Shown here: positions 20,696-31,759 of the stretch, piece after piece
Numbering within the stretch: the stretch's first letter is position 1
Layout of the letters: each line of letters starts with the position of its first letter
From: Symbiodinium natans
Lineage: Eukaryota; Sar; Dinophyceae; Suessiales; Symbiodiniaceae
DNA: 64,000 nt
Direction: 5' to 3'
NCBI GenBank assembly: GCA_905221605.1
Contig: CAJNDS010002127.1
Location: 507,149-571,148, forward strand
Notes under the pieces: generated by a model
Database searches by the model: none
What the model saw: the letters and a program-made list of their open reading frames with translations, nothing else
What the model was told of the DNA's origin: nothing
Made by a program: the position numbers and the translations under genes

Positions 20696-22439
20696 GGGTC
20701 AAGTGGCTTGGAACACCTAGCCTACGGGTCTTTTTGACCACACTTTGTCAAGTGATGCACAAGCTTTGGACCCTGGAATCTTTCCGCAAAATATTACAAA
20801 ATCCTGAAGCCCAGACTCGAAGCCCTTAATTAGAGCACCCACCCCCCAAGCCCTGCCTAGAAGGGATCTATCGGAGCTATCCGCTGCGACCCTGCGGAAT
20901 CCCAAGCCTCAGCCGAAGCGCCCTAATAAGGTTAGGGTGGTTCATGGGTTAAAAGTGTTTATCAGTTTTTAGGGTTTATAGGGCCTTTAGGGTTTAGGAC
21001 ATCGAGGTCTCAGGGAAAATCCGAATCAAGGGCTCTGGCGAGTCGGAAACCGCGCTGCTTGTCTTGAGCCAAGGACGCGAAGACGCATTCACGGAGATAA
21101 CCTTAAAACCTTTTCTTCGAAGTAGAGAAGCCTACATGAACTGGCTGCAAGCTCTGTGCAACTTGATGTCTGCTTTTTAGATTCGCGGTGGTCTTCAATG
21201 TCTATCATACTATCAGATACCTCTAAAGTCCCTGTTCTAAGTGGAGGAGAGAGAGAGAGAAGAGGACTTGGAACAAGCTGACGCGTTTCAGCTGACCAAC
21301 TCTCCAGCTGCAGCGCTTCTTGCGCGGTCTGTGTCGTGCTTCCTGCAGGTGTAGGGATGGTCGAGGAGGAGCTTCCTGCCATCTCCTCAAGGGCAACCTG
21401 CGGTCACAAAACACAAGCTGTGGTAGCGCCCGCTATGAGCACTGTGCAAAATCAGGAAAGGGAGAAACTCCGATGCATCGCAGCTGAAATTGTCAGCCAA
21501 AATTCTTGCAGAGGCCTCAGAGGCGAACAAGCCCCGTCACGTGGAGCCCTCAAAAACCTATAGAGCCTACTTTCAGCCCACTTGGAAGCTCTTGAAAACC
21601 CAAGCAAGGGTTACAAGGACAGGCGAACACTCCTGAACCAGGCCACCGCAGCAAGCGAAACGTGTGCGGCGCTACGGGTGCTTGGGCTTGGGAAATCGTG
21701 CTTTAGGGTTGGCAAGTTTAAGAGCGATAAGAAATTGGTTCGCGCCTGGAAGGACCGGATTCCCATGTGCACTCCGCCCGGCGGATGCGGGCACTCACGT
21801 TTCCCGCGCAGCCGGATTCGCGCACTGGCCCGGCGGATTCGCCGCGCGCTTCAACCCTAAACCAGCAACCTTAACGCCTCAACACCGACGCACCAAACCT
21901 TACCAAAGCCGAGAACCCGAGCCACAGTCACTGAAAACCCTCGAATCTCGAAATTCTTAGGACTTCAACATGTAGCTAGGCGGGCTTCGGAGGCATGCCC
22001 ATAAGCAAACAAACAACAAACAATTTCGGGCTTATGGTTTAATGTTGTATACTGATTAGTGTGATCCCCCGGACTTGTGAAAAAAATCCAAAAATTATTC
22101 AGCGGGGTCTATCCAAGGAGTACCCCCGGAATTGTGAAAAAAAATCGGGCGATGCAAAATTTCGGCGAGGCTGTCGAATGGTGTTGTCGTCCAGAAATCG
22201 CTTCTGAACTGAGCCTGAGAGACCAAGGAAAGCCTGAAACCTTGAGGCCTGAGATTGTCGGGCCCTGAAATCTTCAGTCTCCAGGCCAGGCTCAAAACTA
22301 AGATTTCCTTATTAAATTCTTTTGTACCGAGGCCGGGCAATCAAATTTCAAAGGGGGTAGTCCAGCAGCTGCCCGAATGCCGTATAATATAAAAAGTTTG
22401 CTCCCCCGGAATTATATTTTTTTTGCGGGCTGGCTTGGT
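20696..22439. other. no supported gene; telomere-like words
   Basis: The region includes GTTTTTAGGGTTTATAGGGC near 20965 and TTGGGCTTGGGAAATCGTGC near 21685. Short frames carry no recognisable motif. Confidence 0.35.
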
Positions 22440-22700
22440 TGGGATAGATGGATCCCCTTTAAATTCATATAAACTTATCCCGTTTACAATCATGTGGGTC
22501 CCTTTTAAAATCATATGATCCCTTTTAGATTCAGATAAACTCATCCCTCTTAGAATCGTACGGATCCCTTTTAATTTCATATAGTCTCACCCCGTTCAAA
22601 ATCATATGGATCCCTTTTAAACTCATACGAGCTCATCCCTTTTAAAATCATATGGATCCCTTTTAAATTCATATAAACTCATCCCTTTTAAAAATCATAT
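22440..22700. repeat. AT-rich minisatellite (ATCATATGGATCCCTTTTAA)
   Basis: A run of 25-30-bp units alternates ATCATATGGATCCCTTTTAA and ATTCATATAAACTCATCCC forms. It is bounded on the right by poly-C. Confidence 0.65.
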
Positions 22701-22702
22701 AA

Positions 22703-22798
22703 AGCCCCCCCCCCCCCCAAATTGCCCCCCCCCCCCCCCACACTAATCAAAGGGATCCTTTCGTTGAGGGGGGGGGGGAGGGGGGGCCACACTAATCA
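22703..22798. repeat. poly-C runs followed by poly-G run with CCACACTAATCA copies
   Basis: Two C-runs (about 22705-22718 and 22725-22738) are followed by CACACTAATCAAAGGGATCC, then a G-run (about 22768-22786) and CCACACTAATCAGGGG. The C and G runs could pair. Confidence 0.55.
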
Positions 22799-23159
22799 GG
22801 GGACAACATTATGTGTTCCGGTGGGGCAGCAAGAAGTTTTGGGGTGTTGGGTGTTGAGGTGCTGCTCCATCGATCATAGTTTTTTCACTGGCAGCTATCC
22901 TGATTTTATATCCAGCTGCGTTGTAATATAGCACACAGGCGCTCGTCAAGCAATCAAACGGTTGGCTTTCATCTTCCCAACTTGTATTCTTGTTTCTGTA
23001 CCCGAAACCACGTGTCCGACGCGCTGTGCTGAGGCAAAGGCAAGTCTGCCTGAAGGCAGCCTGGGCGAGTCTAGTTTTCGAGGTTGGGGGCAACTGGTGG
23101 TCCCTCATGACGGAGGACGAGTCAATTATAAACAAAGGTCGTGACCACAACTCAGACCT

Positions 23160-23350
23160 CGACAACAGAGTGGTGGTGGCAGAGGAGAAGTAGTAGCAGG
23201 AGAAGCAGTACTGCAGTAGCAGTAGAAGTAGCAGTAGCGGTAGCAGTAGTCGTGGTGGTGGTGGCGGTGGGCGGTGGCATGAGTAGCAGTAGCACCAGTG
23301 GCAGTAATTACAGCGGCGGTAGAGGCAACGGCAGCAGGCGGAAGCGGTAG
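23160..23350. repeat. imperfect AGT/AGC/GGT trinucleotide tract
   Basis: The tract is AGTAGCAGTAGAAGTAGC-like and gives only low-complexity frames. Confidence 0.6.
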
Positions 23351-23899
23351 GTTGCATAGACAATGCCCAGCTCGTGCGTTGCTTGCACAGCTCACGTCAT
23401 CTCGACTGCTGTTGCGGAATCTCCCAAGTCTGTGCCATTAATGTAGCCCTTTGTCCCTACCTAGCCTAAAGCCAGCCATAAAAACCACAACAACCACTGT
23501 TCACGTATGGAGCTCTTGCTTGTCCGTCCTGGCGTGGACGCGAATGCACTGCTTGTGCGACTGAGACAGGCGAAACGAACCTTGAGCTTCCAAGCTATAG
23601 ATCTGTTGCTTTGCCCTCGATGGGGCGTTTCTTCCGGGCTCACTGGACCTTCGTCTTGTTGGCGGGCTTTTCTGGGAAATCACCCCCGATGCCAGAAAGG
23701 TGGGTTTGCGAGCAAAAGAAGGGGCGGCGCTGGAAGCATCGGCAATTTGCTTCAAGAGTTGAGGCATAAAGCATCACGACGACGACCTCGGAGGCCTACT
23801 TTTATCCTATATTCAGAAAGTACTCCAGAGCGACCGGCCTCGTCCTATATCCAAGTAGTTGCAACAGGGCCGAGGCAGACTCAGTCTACACAATCTACT

Positions 23900-24013
23900 A
23901 CTTTCAGTAGTGGTAGTAGTAGTAGCAGTAGCAGTAGCAGTAGCAGTAGCAGTAGCAGTAGCAGCAGCAGCAGTAGCAGCAGCAGCAGCAGTAGCAGTAG
24001 CAGTAGCAGTAGC

Positions 24014-24105
<92 letters not shown>

Positions 24106-24153
24106 CAGTAGAAAGTAGCAGTACTAGTAGTACTAGGTAGTACTAGGTAGTAC

Positions 24154-24243
<90 letters not shown>
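23900..24243. repeat. long (TAG/AGC)n microsatellite
   Basis: About 340 bp of AGT and AGC trinucleotides are interrupted once near 24113-24160 by TAGTACTAGG units. It creates poly-Ser, poly-Val and poly-Leu/Tyr frames that are not genes. A poly-Ser frame does begin upstream at 23507, but its non-repeat part has no recognisable domain. Confidence 0.85.
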
Positions 24244-24304
24244 CAAAGCGCGCGCCCCAGGGCGCCTGGTAGTTTGGTGCGTTTTGGTGCGTTTTTTGCT
24301 ATTG

Positions 24305-24339
<35 letters not shown>

Positions 24340-24464
24340 GGGGGGGGGGGGGGGTGGGTGGGTGGGGGGGTGGGGGGGGGGGTGGGGGGGTGGGGGGGGG
24401 GGGGGGGGGGGGTGGGGGGGTGGGGGGGGGGGGGGGGGTGGTGGGGGGGGGTGGGGGGGGGGGA
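24305..24464. repeat. 160-bp G-run with isolated T (possible G-quadruplex tract)
   Basis: The tract is almost entirely G on the plus strand with single T at irregular intervals, giving many runs of six or more G. The exact length in an assembly is unreliable for such a tract. Confidence 0.8.
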
Positions 24465-24469
24465 TAAGA

Positions 24470-24765
24470 ACATCATTCATATTGCATCCACGCCCAAAAC
24501 ACTGGTATTTACAGCGTTTTCGCCAGTTTCTACAACATACCGTGCAAGGTTGTGGAACAAGACACGTTCTCACAAGCGTCCATGCCTTTTGCGACCATGC
24601 CCAAAACACTGGTGTTTACGCCCAAAACACTGGTATTTACAGCATTTCCGCCGCTTTGTACAACATACTGCGGAAGGATGTGGAACAAGAAAAGCATTCA
24701 CAAGCGGCCTTGCCTTTGGCGACCATGCCCAAAACACTGGTATTTACAGTGTTTTTGTTTCTCTA
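24470..24765 (+). repeat. three to four copies of a CCCAAAACACTGG repeat
   Basis: CCCAAAACACTGGTATTTAC occurs at about 24494, 24621 and 24728, with a variant at 24600. The flanks ACAAGCG and GCGACCATG are shared, giving units of about 100-125 bp. Confidence 0.65.
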
Positions 24766-24789
24766 CTTTTTTTTTGGACTGACGCCTCT

Positions 24790-25326
24790 TTACTACATCA
24801 GTAGCGCAGTAGGCCGGTCTTGTTGGGCTCGACTAGGTGTGAGACAAGGACAACTACTTTGAGAGCCAACCTGTACAAGCCAGCGAGTGAAAAAGAAGTC
24901 GTGACTACAAAGAAGCAACCGCTAGCGCAGAGGCCCTTATTGCAAGACAACTTAACGCAAGGCCAGCGAGGTGAGACCAACGCAAACAAGAACCTACCGG
25001 CACCAATCACTCAGCTGCCCGTCACCCATAGCAATGCTGCGCCACGTCTAGTACAGACATTAAGCGAAAGTATGGGTAGGCCGTAAGGCAAGGAACCTCC
25101 GTCACCTAAACTGCTCAACGCGTCCGTAGAGACAGTCCCCACACAAGCGCCAGGGCAGTAGCAATAGCACTCAGGACTCCCTTTTGGGCTGGCAAGAAAA
25201 TTTCAAGCACACTGAAAGAAAGGTACGAACGTGCACAAAGGCACAATGCAAACAGAGTGCAAGAAAAGGCGCCCCCTCCCCCCCCGGCGAGCGGGGGCAG
25301 GCAAGGGGCTGGTGTGGCTACACAGT
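24790..25326. other. no supported gene
   Basis: The region lies between the CCCAAAACACTGG repeats and the 1.7-kb duplication. No coding motif was seen. Confidence 0.35.
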
Positions 25327-25799
25327 GTGTGAGTCCGGGCGTCCTCACATAGCTATTAGGGGAGTGCCCTATTTGGAGGCTCCTTGTGTTTGCGCCGAAA
25401 GTTTTGCGACCTCATGGCCATGGGGCGGGCCTTGAGCGCTGCTTGCAAGAGGCCATATTCTTACAGCCCCGCGCAGCGGCCGATTTTTGAGACGGCACAA
25501 GAGCCCCAAAGGCTGCTGGCAGGCACTTGGCTCATGTGCTTCCCAGGTACCGGGAGCCTATCGGCTTGGCATGCTTAACCTGGTGCAGTTTAAGGCCCCC
25601 AAGGCTGCTTAACGGTCTGCAGCCAACCGCGCGTCAAGTGTGAGAGTCAAGGGGCCTTGTAACTCGGAGCCCCGCGCAGCGGCCGATTTTTTGCGGAGAG
25701 CACTTCAAGCAGGCTTACCCCGTGACTACACCTGATGCGGGACCCACAGCAAAGTGCTAGGCCTAGTCACTTCTGGGCCTGCTGGAGAAGGCTGAAGCA

Positions 25800-26260
25800 A
25801 TAGTTCCTCACAGCCCTTCTGGGCCTTCTGGCGAAGGTTCCGGCAGCCGCTTGCGGGGCCTAATCACTTCTGGGCCTTCTGGAGAAGTTTTAGGCAGCAG
25901 TTTGAGAGGTCTACTCACTGCTGGGCCTTCCGGAGAAGTTTTAGGCAGCAGTTTGAGAGGCCTAATCACTTCTGAGCCTTCCATGGAAGGTTGAGGCAGC
26001 AGTTTGAGAAGCCTAATCACTTCTGGGCCTTTGGGACAGCAGTTTGAGAGGCCTAATCATTTCTGGGCCTTCTGAAGATGTTTGAGAGGTCTACCCAATG
26101 CTGGGCCTTCAGGAAAATTTTTAGGCTGCAGTTGGAGAGGCCGACCCACTGCTGGGCCTTCCGGAGAAGTTTCAGGCAGCAGTTTGAGAAGCCTAATCAC
26201 TTCTGAGCCTTCCGGGAGGGTTTAGGCAACAGTTTGATAGGCCAAAGGACTTCTGGGCCT
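25800..26260 (-). repeat. minisatellite with AGTTTGAGAGGCCTAATCAC units
   Basis: Units of about 55-65 bp (CTTCTGGGCCTTCYGGAGAA ... AGGCAGCAGTTTGAGAGG) repeat seven or eight times. On the minus strand they read as a repeated peptide RPLKLLPKTSPEGPEVI. The same array, slightly shorter, is at 27690-28080. Confidence 0.7.
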
Positions 26261-26995
26261 TCCGGAAGGGCCTGTGCGCCTTGAGCCTGTGCATGCGCGG
26301 GCACCTACAGCCACGCCTGACCCGGACGGGCCTGTGCACATCGAGCCTGTGCATGTGCGGGCACCTGGCGGCAAGGCTCGTACTAGCTAGGGGGCGTGGC
26401 AATTGCGCACTCCACTGTTGCAAAGAGTTGATACCCTGCACAGGCGGGAGAGGCAGGCTTTCTGCTGGGGGGCTGGTGTAAGCCACACAGTGAGCAGCAC
26501 AGCCCTCACGCACGCAGGCTGGTAAAGCCACACAGCAAGCAGCACAGCAACCGCACGCGAACTGGATGCAACGAAAGCACAAACCTTTGCTGCGTTCTCG
26601 CTCTTACTAGCAGACAAAGGCCCGCGCAATGCGCAAAGCACTTCCTTGGCGTTCTCGCTCTTACTAACCAAGGGAAGCGCACAAACAAACAAACAAACAA
26701 ACACCCACCTTCCCCGTCCACAACGGCAAAATCAACACAAGCAACATGTAGCGCCCTCAGCCGGGTGGGCCTGACGAGTGCGTTTGGGCCATTCGAGAAT
26801 GATGCACGGCGTTCAAAAGGTAAACATTGATCTCAGACTGCGGCAAAAACATGCTCATATCTTCCCATGCGCTGCAAAGTTAAAAGGTTTGGTAAAACCA
26901 ATTCGCGCTTGCAGCATAGTGCAGATACCTTACGCCGAAGCTATCCGTACTGCACAGACGTGCAAGAAACCCAAAGAAACTATGTTCTTGCGGAA

Positions 26996-27011
26996 GGGAA
27001 CGGGCGTTCCC
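26996..27011. repeat. palindrome GGGAACGGGCGTTCCC, copy 1
   Basis: Seven-base arms flank a GG centre. It is one of nine related palindromes between here and 29352. Confidence 0.6.
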
Positions 27012-27071
27012 AACAAAAGTTTAATGTAAAGGACAATTGAGGCTCAGTTGACGCAATGCTTAACTACGGTT

Positions 27072-27087
27072 GGGAGCGGGCGTTCCC
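27072..27087. repeat. palindrome variant GGGAGCGGGCGTTCCC, copy 2
   Basis: This copy has one arm mismatch (G for A) and flanks extending to TT...AA. Confidence 0.5.
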
Positions 27088-27213
27088 AACAAGAAGAAGT
27101 TGTGCCTAAAAAATGCGAGTGTGCATCAAGCTTGCAAAATGTTGACTTCTAGGCAATCCAGAGCAAGGCAATGGATTCTTCTTGCAAGCTACACAATGCT
27201 GCCGTCGGCGCTG

Positions 27214-28863
27214 TGTGAGTCCGGGCGTCCTCACATAGCTATTAGGGGAGCACCCTATTTGGAGGCTCCTTGTGTTTGCGCCGAAAGTTTTGAGGCTCGA
27301 CCTCATGGCCATAGGGCGGGCCTGGAGCACTGCTTGCAAGAGGCCATAGTCTTACAGCCCCGCGCAGCGGCCGATTTTTGAGACGGCACAAAAGCCCCAA
27401 AGGCTGCTGGCTGGCACTTGGCTCATGTGCTTCCCAGGTACCGGGAGCCTATCGGCTTGGCACGCTTAGCCTGGTGCAGTTCAAGGCCCCCAAGGCTGCT
27501 TAACGGTCTGCAGCCAACCGCGCGTCAAGTGTGAGAGTCAAGGGGCCTTGTAACTCGGAGCCCCGCGCAGCGGCCGATTTTTTGTGGAGAGCACTTCAAG
27601 CAGGCTTACCCCGTGACTACACCTGATGCGGGACCCACAGCAAAGTGCTAGGCCTAATCACTTCTGGGCCTGCTGGAGAAGGCTGAAGCAATAGTTCCTC
27701 ACATCCCTTCTGGGCCTTCTGGCGAAGGTTCCGGCAGCCGTTTGCGGGGCCTAATCACTTCTGGGCCTTCTGGAGAAGTTTTAGGCAGCAGTTTGAGAGG
27801 TCTACTCACTGCTGGGCCTTCCGGAGAAGTTTTAGGCAGCAGTTTGAGAGGCCTAATCACTTCTGAGCCTTCCATGGAAGGTTGAGGCAGCAGTTTGAGA
27901 AGCCTAATCACTTCTGGGCCTTCAGGCAACTGTTGGGACAGCAGTTTGAGAAACCTAATCATTTCTGGGCCTTCTGCTGGGCCTTCCGGAGAAGTTTCAG
28001 GCAGCAATTTGAGAAGCCTAATCACTTCTGAGCCTTCCGGGAGGGTTTAGGCAACAGTTTGATAGGCCAAAGGACTTCTGGGCCTTCCGGAAGGGCCTGT
28101 GCACCTTGAGCCTGTGCATGCGCGGGCACCTACAGCCACGCATGACCCGGACGGGCCTGTGCACCTCGAGCCTGTGCATGTGCGGGCACCTGGCGGCAAG
28201 GCTCGTACTAGCTGGGGGGCGTGGCAATTGCGCACTCCACTGTTGCAAAGAGTTGATACGCTGCACGGGCGGGAGAGGCAGGCTTACTGCTGGGTGTAAG
28301 GCAGTTATTCGCATCAACAGGCTAAGGGCTGGTGTAAGCCACACAGTGAGCAGCACAGCCCTCACGCATGCAGGCTGGTAAAGCCACACAGCAAGCAGCA
28401 CAGCAACCGCACGCGAACTGGATGCATCGAAAGCACAAACCTTTGCTGCGTTCTCGCTCTTACTAGCAGACAAAGGCCCGCGCAATGCGCAAAGCACTTC
28501 CTTGGCGTTCTCGCTCCTACTAACCAAGGGAAGCGCACAAACAAACAAACAAACACCCACCTTCCCCGTCCACAACGGCAAAATCAACACAAGCAACATG
28601 TAGCGCCCTCAGCCGGGTGGGCCTGACGAGTGCGTTTGGGCCATTCGAGAATGATGCACGGCGTTCAAAAGGTAAACATTGATCTCAGACTGCGGCAAAA
28701 ACATGCTCCTATCTTCACATGCACCGCAAAGTTACAAGGTTTGGTAAAACTAATTCGCACTTGCAGCATAGTGCAGATACCTTACGCCGAAGCTATCCGT
28801 ACTGCACAGACGCGCAAGAAACCCAAAGAAACTATGTTCTTGCGGAAGGGAACGGGCGTTCCC
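27214..28863 (+). repeat. direct duplication, copy 2 (~1.65 kb)
   Basis: This second copy of 25328-27011 has fewer minisatellite units and a small insertion (AAGGCAGTTATTCGCATCAA) near 28300. Confidence 0.8.
28848..28863. repeat. palindrome GGGAACGGGCGTTCCC, copy 3
   Basis: Counterpart of copy 1 in the second half of the duplication. Confidence 0.6.
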
Positions 28864-29060
28864 AACAAAAGTTTAATGTGGTGTTCTAGCAAAGAGAGCG
28901 TCATACTCAGTGAAGTGGCCTGACATGAAGTCAGCAAGACACTGAAATGCGCTTCCATCGATATTGCTAATTCGATCTTGCGACATGGTGCAGATACCTT
29001 ACGCCGAAGCTATCCGTACTGCACAGTACGCCAGACAAAATTGCTAAAGGTGCAAAGGAA

Positions 29061-29267
29061 GGGAACGGGCGTTCCCAACTTTAAGAAGGTTAAAAAGGAA
29101 AGAGAACGGGCGTTCTCAATCTGAAAGTAAAGGAAGGGAACGGGCGTTCCCAACTTTAAGAAAGGACGAGAACGTAAAGGAAACGTTAGAGAAAGAGAAC
29201 GGGCGTTCTCAATCTCGGCTAGTAGAGCAAGAAAGAGAAACGTTAGAGAAAGAGAACGGGCGTTCTC
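29061..29267. repeat. cluster of five GAACGGGCGTTC palindromes
   Basis: Copies lie at 29061-29076 and 29136-29151 (GGGAACG/CGTTCCC arms) and at 29102-29117, 29195-29210 and 29252-29267 (GAGAACG/CGTTCTC arms). The arm change is matched on both sides. Spacer words AACGTTAGAGAAAGAGAAC and TAAAGGAA repeat between them. Confidence 0.7.
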
Positions 29268-29336
29268 AATCTCGACTAGTAAATCAGACAGGCAACAGGA
29301 CAACTGAGGGCTCAGTTGACGTCACCTTGAGCAGTT

Positions 29337-29352
29337 GGGAGCAGGCGTACCC
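29337..29352. repeat. degenerate palindrome GGGAGCAGGCGTACCC
   Basis: The ninth and most diverged copy is preceded by CTCAGTTGACG, which also precedes copy 2. Confidence 0.45.
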
Positions 29353-30667
29353 AACAGTCAGCCCCAGCTACAAAGCAAACACAAAACAGAGCACTCCTAC
29401 GCCTCCAGGCTATCCCAGAGGGGGCCGCTACCTGCGAGTAGGGTTCCCAGCAAAGGCAAACCTTCAGCTACGGCGGCTTCACTGGTGGCTTAACCACCTG
29501 GGCAGAGCCAAAGGGTGCGGAGTGTATTTTTGTTTCTCTACGGGCTGCAGACTTGACCTTCAGAACAGGGACCGGCATACAGCAACACATTCCTTCCAAA
29601 CCCTGAAACCTTCATTTTCGTGCCCGCGAGTAGTTTTTTAAAGTTGATTTTCGGCCTGTACCGGAAATGACAAAACACCAATGTCCGACGTTCAGCCGCA
29701 GCAAACCGACCAGGCGCCCTGGGGCGCGCTAGCCTAGTAGTAGTAGAAGCAGTAGCAGTGGTAGTCTCAGTTAGGATTCGAGGACAAGTCCTTCTGGCCA
29801 ATAGAATCGTGCAGAATGTGCCTAGGCCACCGATGCGGCAGCATGTCTGCCCGATGTCTGCCCAAACCCCTGCCCGCTTTCCCCCCTCTACCATCTGGCA
29901 CCAAAGTCGCCAAAGCAGCACACAGGGTTTCGAGCGTTCCTCGAAAAGTCGAACTTGACTACAAAAGCTAGTCACCACAGGGGGTGGCATGCAGCGAGTC
30001 GGCAGGACGGGGAGCTGCTGGCGCAGCTTTTTCTTCCGTATTTCACGTGCTTCAGGTAGCTTCAGCCCCCTTGCTTCCCCCGCGTCGCAAACGAAGAGGT
30101 ACAGGGACGCTCTGTTCAGTACGACCTCTGCAAAGTACCACAGACCTTCAGAGCATGGTGACTGTGGAGGGCGGAGGAGAACCTTGGGGGGGGGTGCGGG
30201 GGGGCGGCCGGGGGACCTGAAGGTGGCAGGGGGGCGCACCCCCCCCCTTTTCCCACGCGCAACCACCTTAAAAGAGGGGAAGGGGGGCGCCAGCACCTCA
30301 GTAGTAGTGGTAGTAGTCATAGTAAGGTAGGAGTAGTGGTAGTTGTGGTGGTGGTAGTAATAGATGTAATAGTGGTGGAGTGGTTGCAGCTTCGTTGTTG
30401 GCCATTGTTGTCGCTGTTGCTGCTGTAATGTTGAGGAAGATCTCTCTGGGCCCTGAGCCACTCGAACGAGGTCGGACCGATTGCCATGAGCACGATTCCT
30501 CCACAACTTTTGTTTAGGGCGCAGGGCTTCCAGGTCCGATCTTTGGAGCTTATTGGGACGAGCAGTTATCCTTTGAAAAATGCTTCATGGTGAGGTGAGG
30601 GGGAGGAGAGCTCCCCGGGGTCCCCCCCCCCCAACCCACCTTAAGTCGGGTTTCGGACCTGTTAAGG
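29353..30667. other. no supported gene; short TAG and G-rich tracts
   Basis: The region contains a TAG tract next to a CGCCCTGGGGCG palindrome (29710-29760), G-rich stretches (30185-30215) and a GTAGTAGT tract (30300-30370). Frames crossing them show no domain. Confidence 0.4.
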
Positions 30668-30954
30668 CTTCGCACTTGCACAGCACTTTCTCGGTCACAC
30701 AAAGCACGTGCAGTTGTCCTGCCTTCTTAGTGCTTTCTCAGCTCTCTTGACCTTGAGCCAAGAGTCAAAAGTAAAACTGGTAAAACCCAGTTGACGCCAC
30801 CTACGCAAGCTCACTTCTCCTACAAAACAAAATCTCAAAGGAAAACATGCTCGACTGTTCAGGAAAGACCTGCACGTCTCGGACATGCAGCAAGCACGTC
30901 AAACATGCGCCTTGGCCAAAAGATCCCGCAGACGTGTCTACACGCAGATTTTCA
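30668..30954 (-). mobile_element. inverted U3 part of the copia 5' LTR
   Basis: Read on the minus strand this matches 47656-47946 (U3 of the 3' LTR at 47656-47987) at roughly 90-95% by eye, from TGAAAATCTG to CAAGTGCGAAG. It stops exactly where the 41-bp sequence at 33148 begins its match. The minus-strand base run just outside the LTR start is GAAAAG (30955-30960), the same six bases that follow the 3' LTR (47988-47993). It is therefore the missing front of the 5' LTR, moved by inversion, and not an independent solo LTR. Confidence 0.8.
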
Positions 30955-30960
30955 CTTTTC
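30955..30960 (-). repeat. copia target-site duplication, 5' copy (inverted)
   Basis: GAAAAG on the minus strand, directly outside the LTR TG end. The partner is 47988-47993. Copia elements normally make 5-bp duplications, so five of the six bases may be the true duplication. Confidence 0.6.
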
Positions 30961-31207
30961 TGTTTTGACAGGTTTCTTTTCAAAAGGGAAGAACCAAAGT
31001 AACAGACAAATCTCTAGACGCTTCTTCTTACAATTGTAAAAAACAGTGCGGAGAGTAACCTGGAGTTAGAATGGCACAACATTTGGTGCAAAGCACGGGT
31101 GGCAGTCTTTCTTGGTTTTTTTGGTTAATTGCTTCTGAGGGGGTTCTTACTGATGAGCTCAGTAAGATGTTCCGGGTTTTGCGCTTCTGTCCAAGGGCAG
31201 CTCTTGG

Positions 31208-31522
31208 TTAAAGCGAATTGTTGCTTGGCGGCTGCTTGACAGTCCAAGATGAAGATCCGTCTGCGTACAAGAAGCAGGCAGGCCAGAAGCAACTGGAGCC
31301 TACCTCCCAGGTTTTCTTGCGAACGGGGCCGCTAGAGCAGCCCCTTCTTCTGTTTCCATTTCTGATAATGCAGGGCCATTTGCAGTTGTAGACAATGTGC
31401 TCAGTGGTAAGAGGAACCTTACAAAGGGGGCAGGTGCACCGTCTTTGATTTTCCAACACTGGAAAGCACCCTGCCAAACCATTTTGATGGCACCTTTTTG
31501 TGGTTGGGGGTGGCCCTGTCAA
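31208..31522 (-). pseudogene. LINE C-terminal relic (zinc knuckle plus start of RNase H)
   Basis: The minus strand reads CPLCKVPLTTEHIVYNCKW, the CxxC...HxxxxC pattern found after the RT of many LINEs. After a short linker it reads FLYADGSSSW, like the first strand and first Asp of RNase H. The frame then ends. It is a fragment lying inside the inverted segment. Confidence 0.4.
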
Positions 31523-31759
31523 TTTTCCGCAGGACAGGATGTCAATGCCATTTCGGAGGCTTTAGCACCCACTTTGCTGGGCAATAGCCTTATGGCGACC
31601 GTCTGGAGGCTTCTGAGGCTTAGCGAGTTTGCCACAGGCCGCAAAGATGTTGTTTTGGACAGGGGCTTGGCGGATCTTAAGGCTTCTAGAGGCTTCTGGA
31701 AGCTTCTAGAGGCTTCCAGCGCCCCAGAAACCATAAAGTTACAACCGGCCCTTTAGTGG

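Larger units (their letters stand above)
25328..27011 (+). repeat. direct duplication, copy 1 (~1.7 kb)
   Basis: The stretch from GTGAGTCCGGGCGTCCTCAC to GGGAACGGGCGTTCCC recurs about 1.86-1.89 kb downstream with few substitutions and some indels. It contains the GGCCTTC-type minisatellite and no recognised gene. Confidence 0.8.

Noticed and set aside
23859..24476. Frames coding poly-Ser, poly-Val, poly-Leu and poly-Tyr
   Set aside because: They are translations of the TAG and AGC microsatellite and of the G tract.
24274..24862. Gly-rich frames of 176-192 codons
   Set aside because: They consist of the poly-G tract followed by the CCCAAAACACTGG repeat. No domain is present.
30668..30954. 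Independent solo LTR
   Set aside because: It lacks the final 41 bp, its break coincides with the break of the 5' LTR, and its flank matches the 3' target duplication, so an inversion is simpler.
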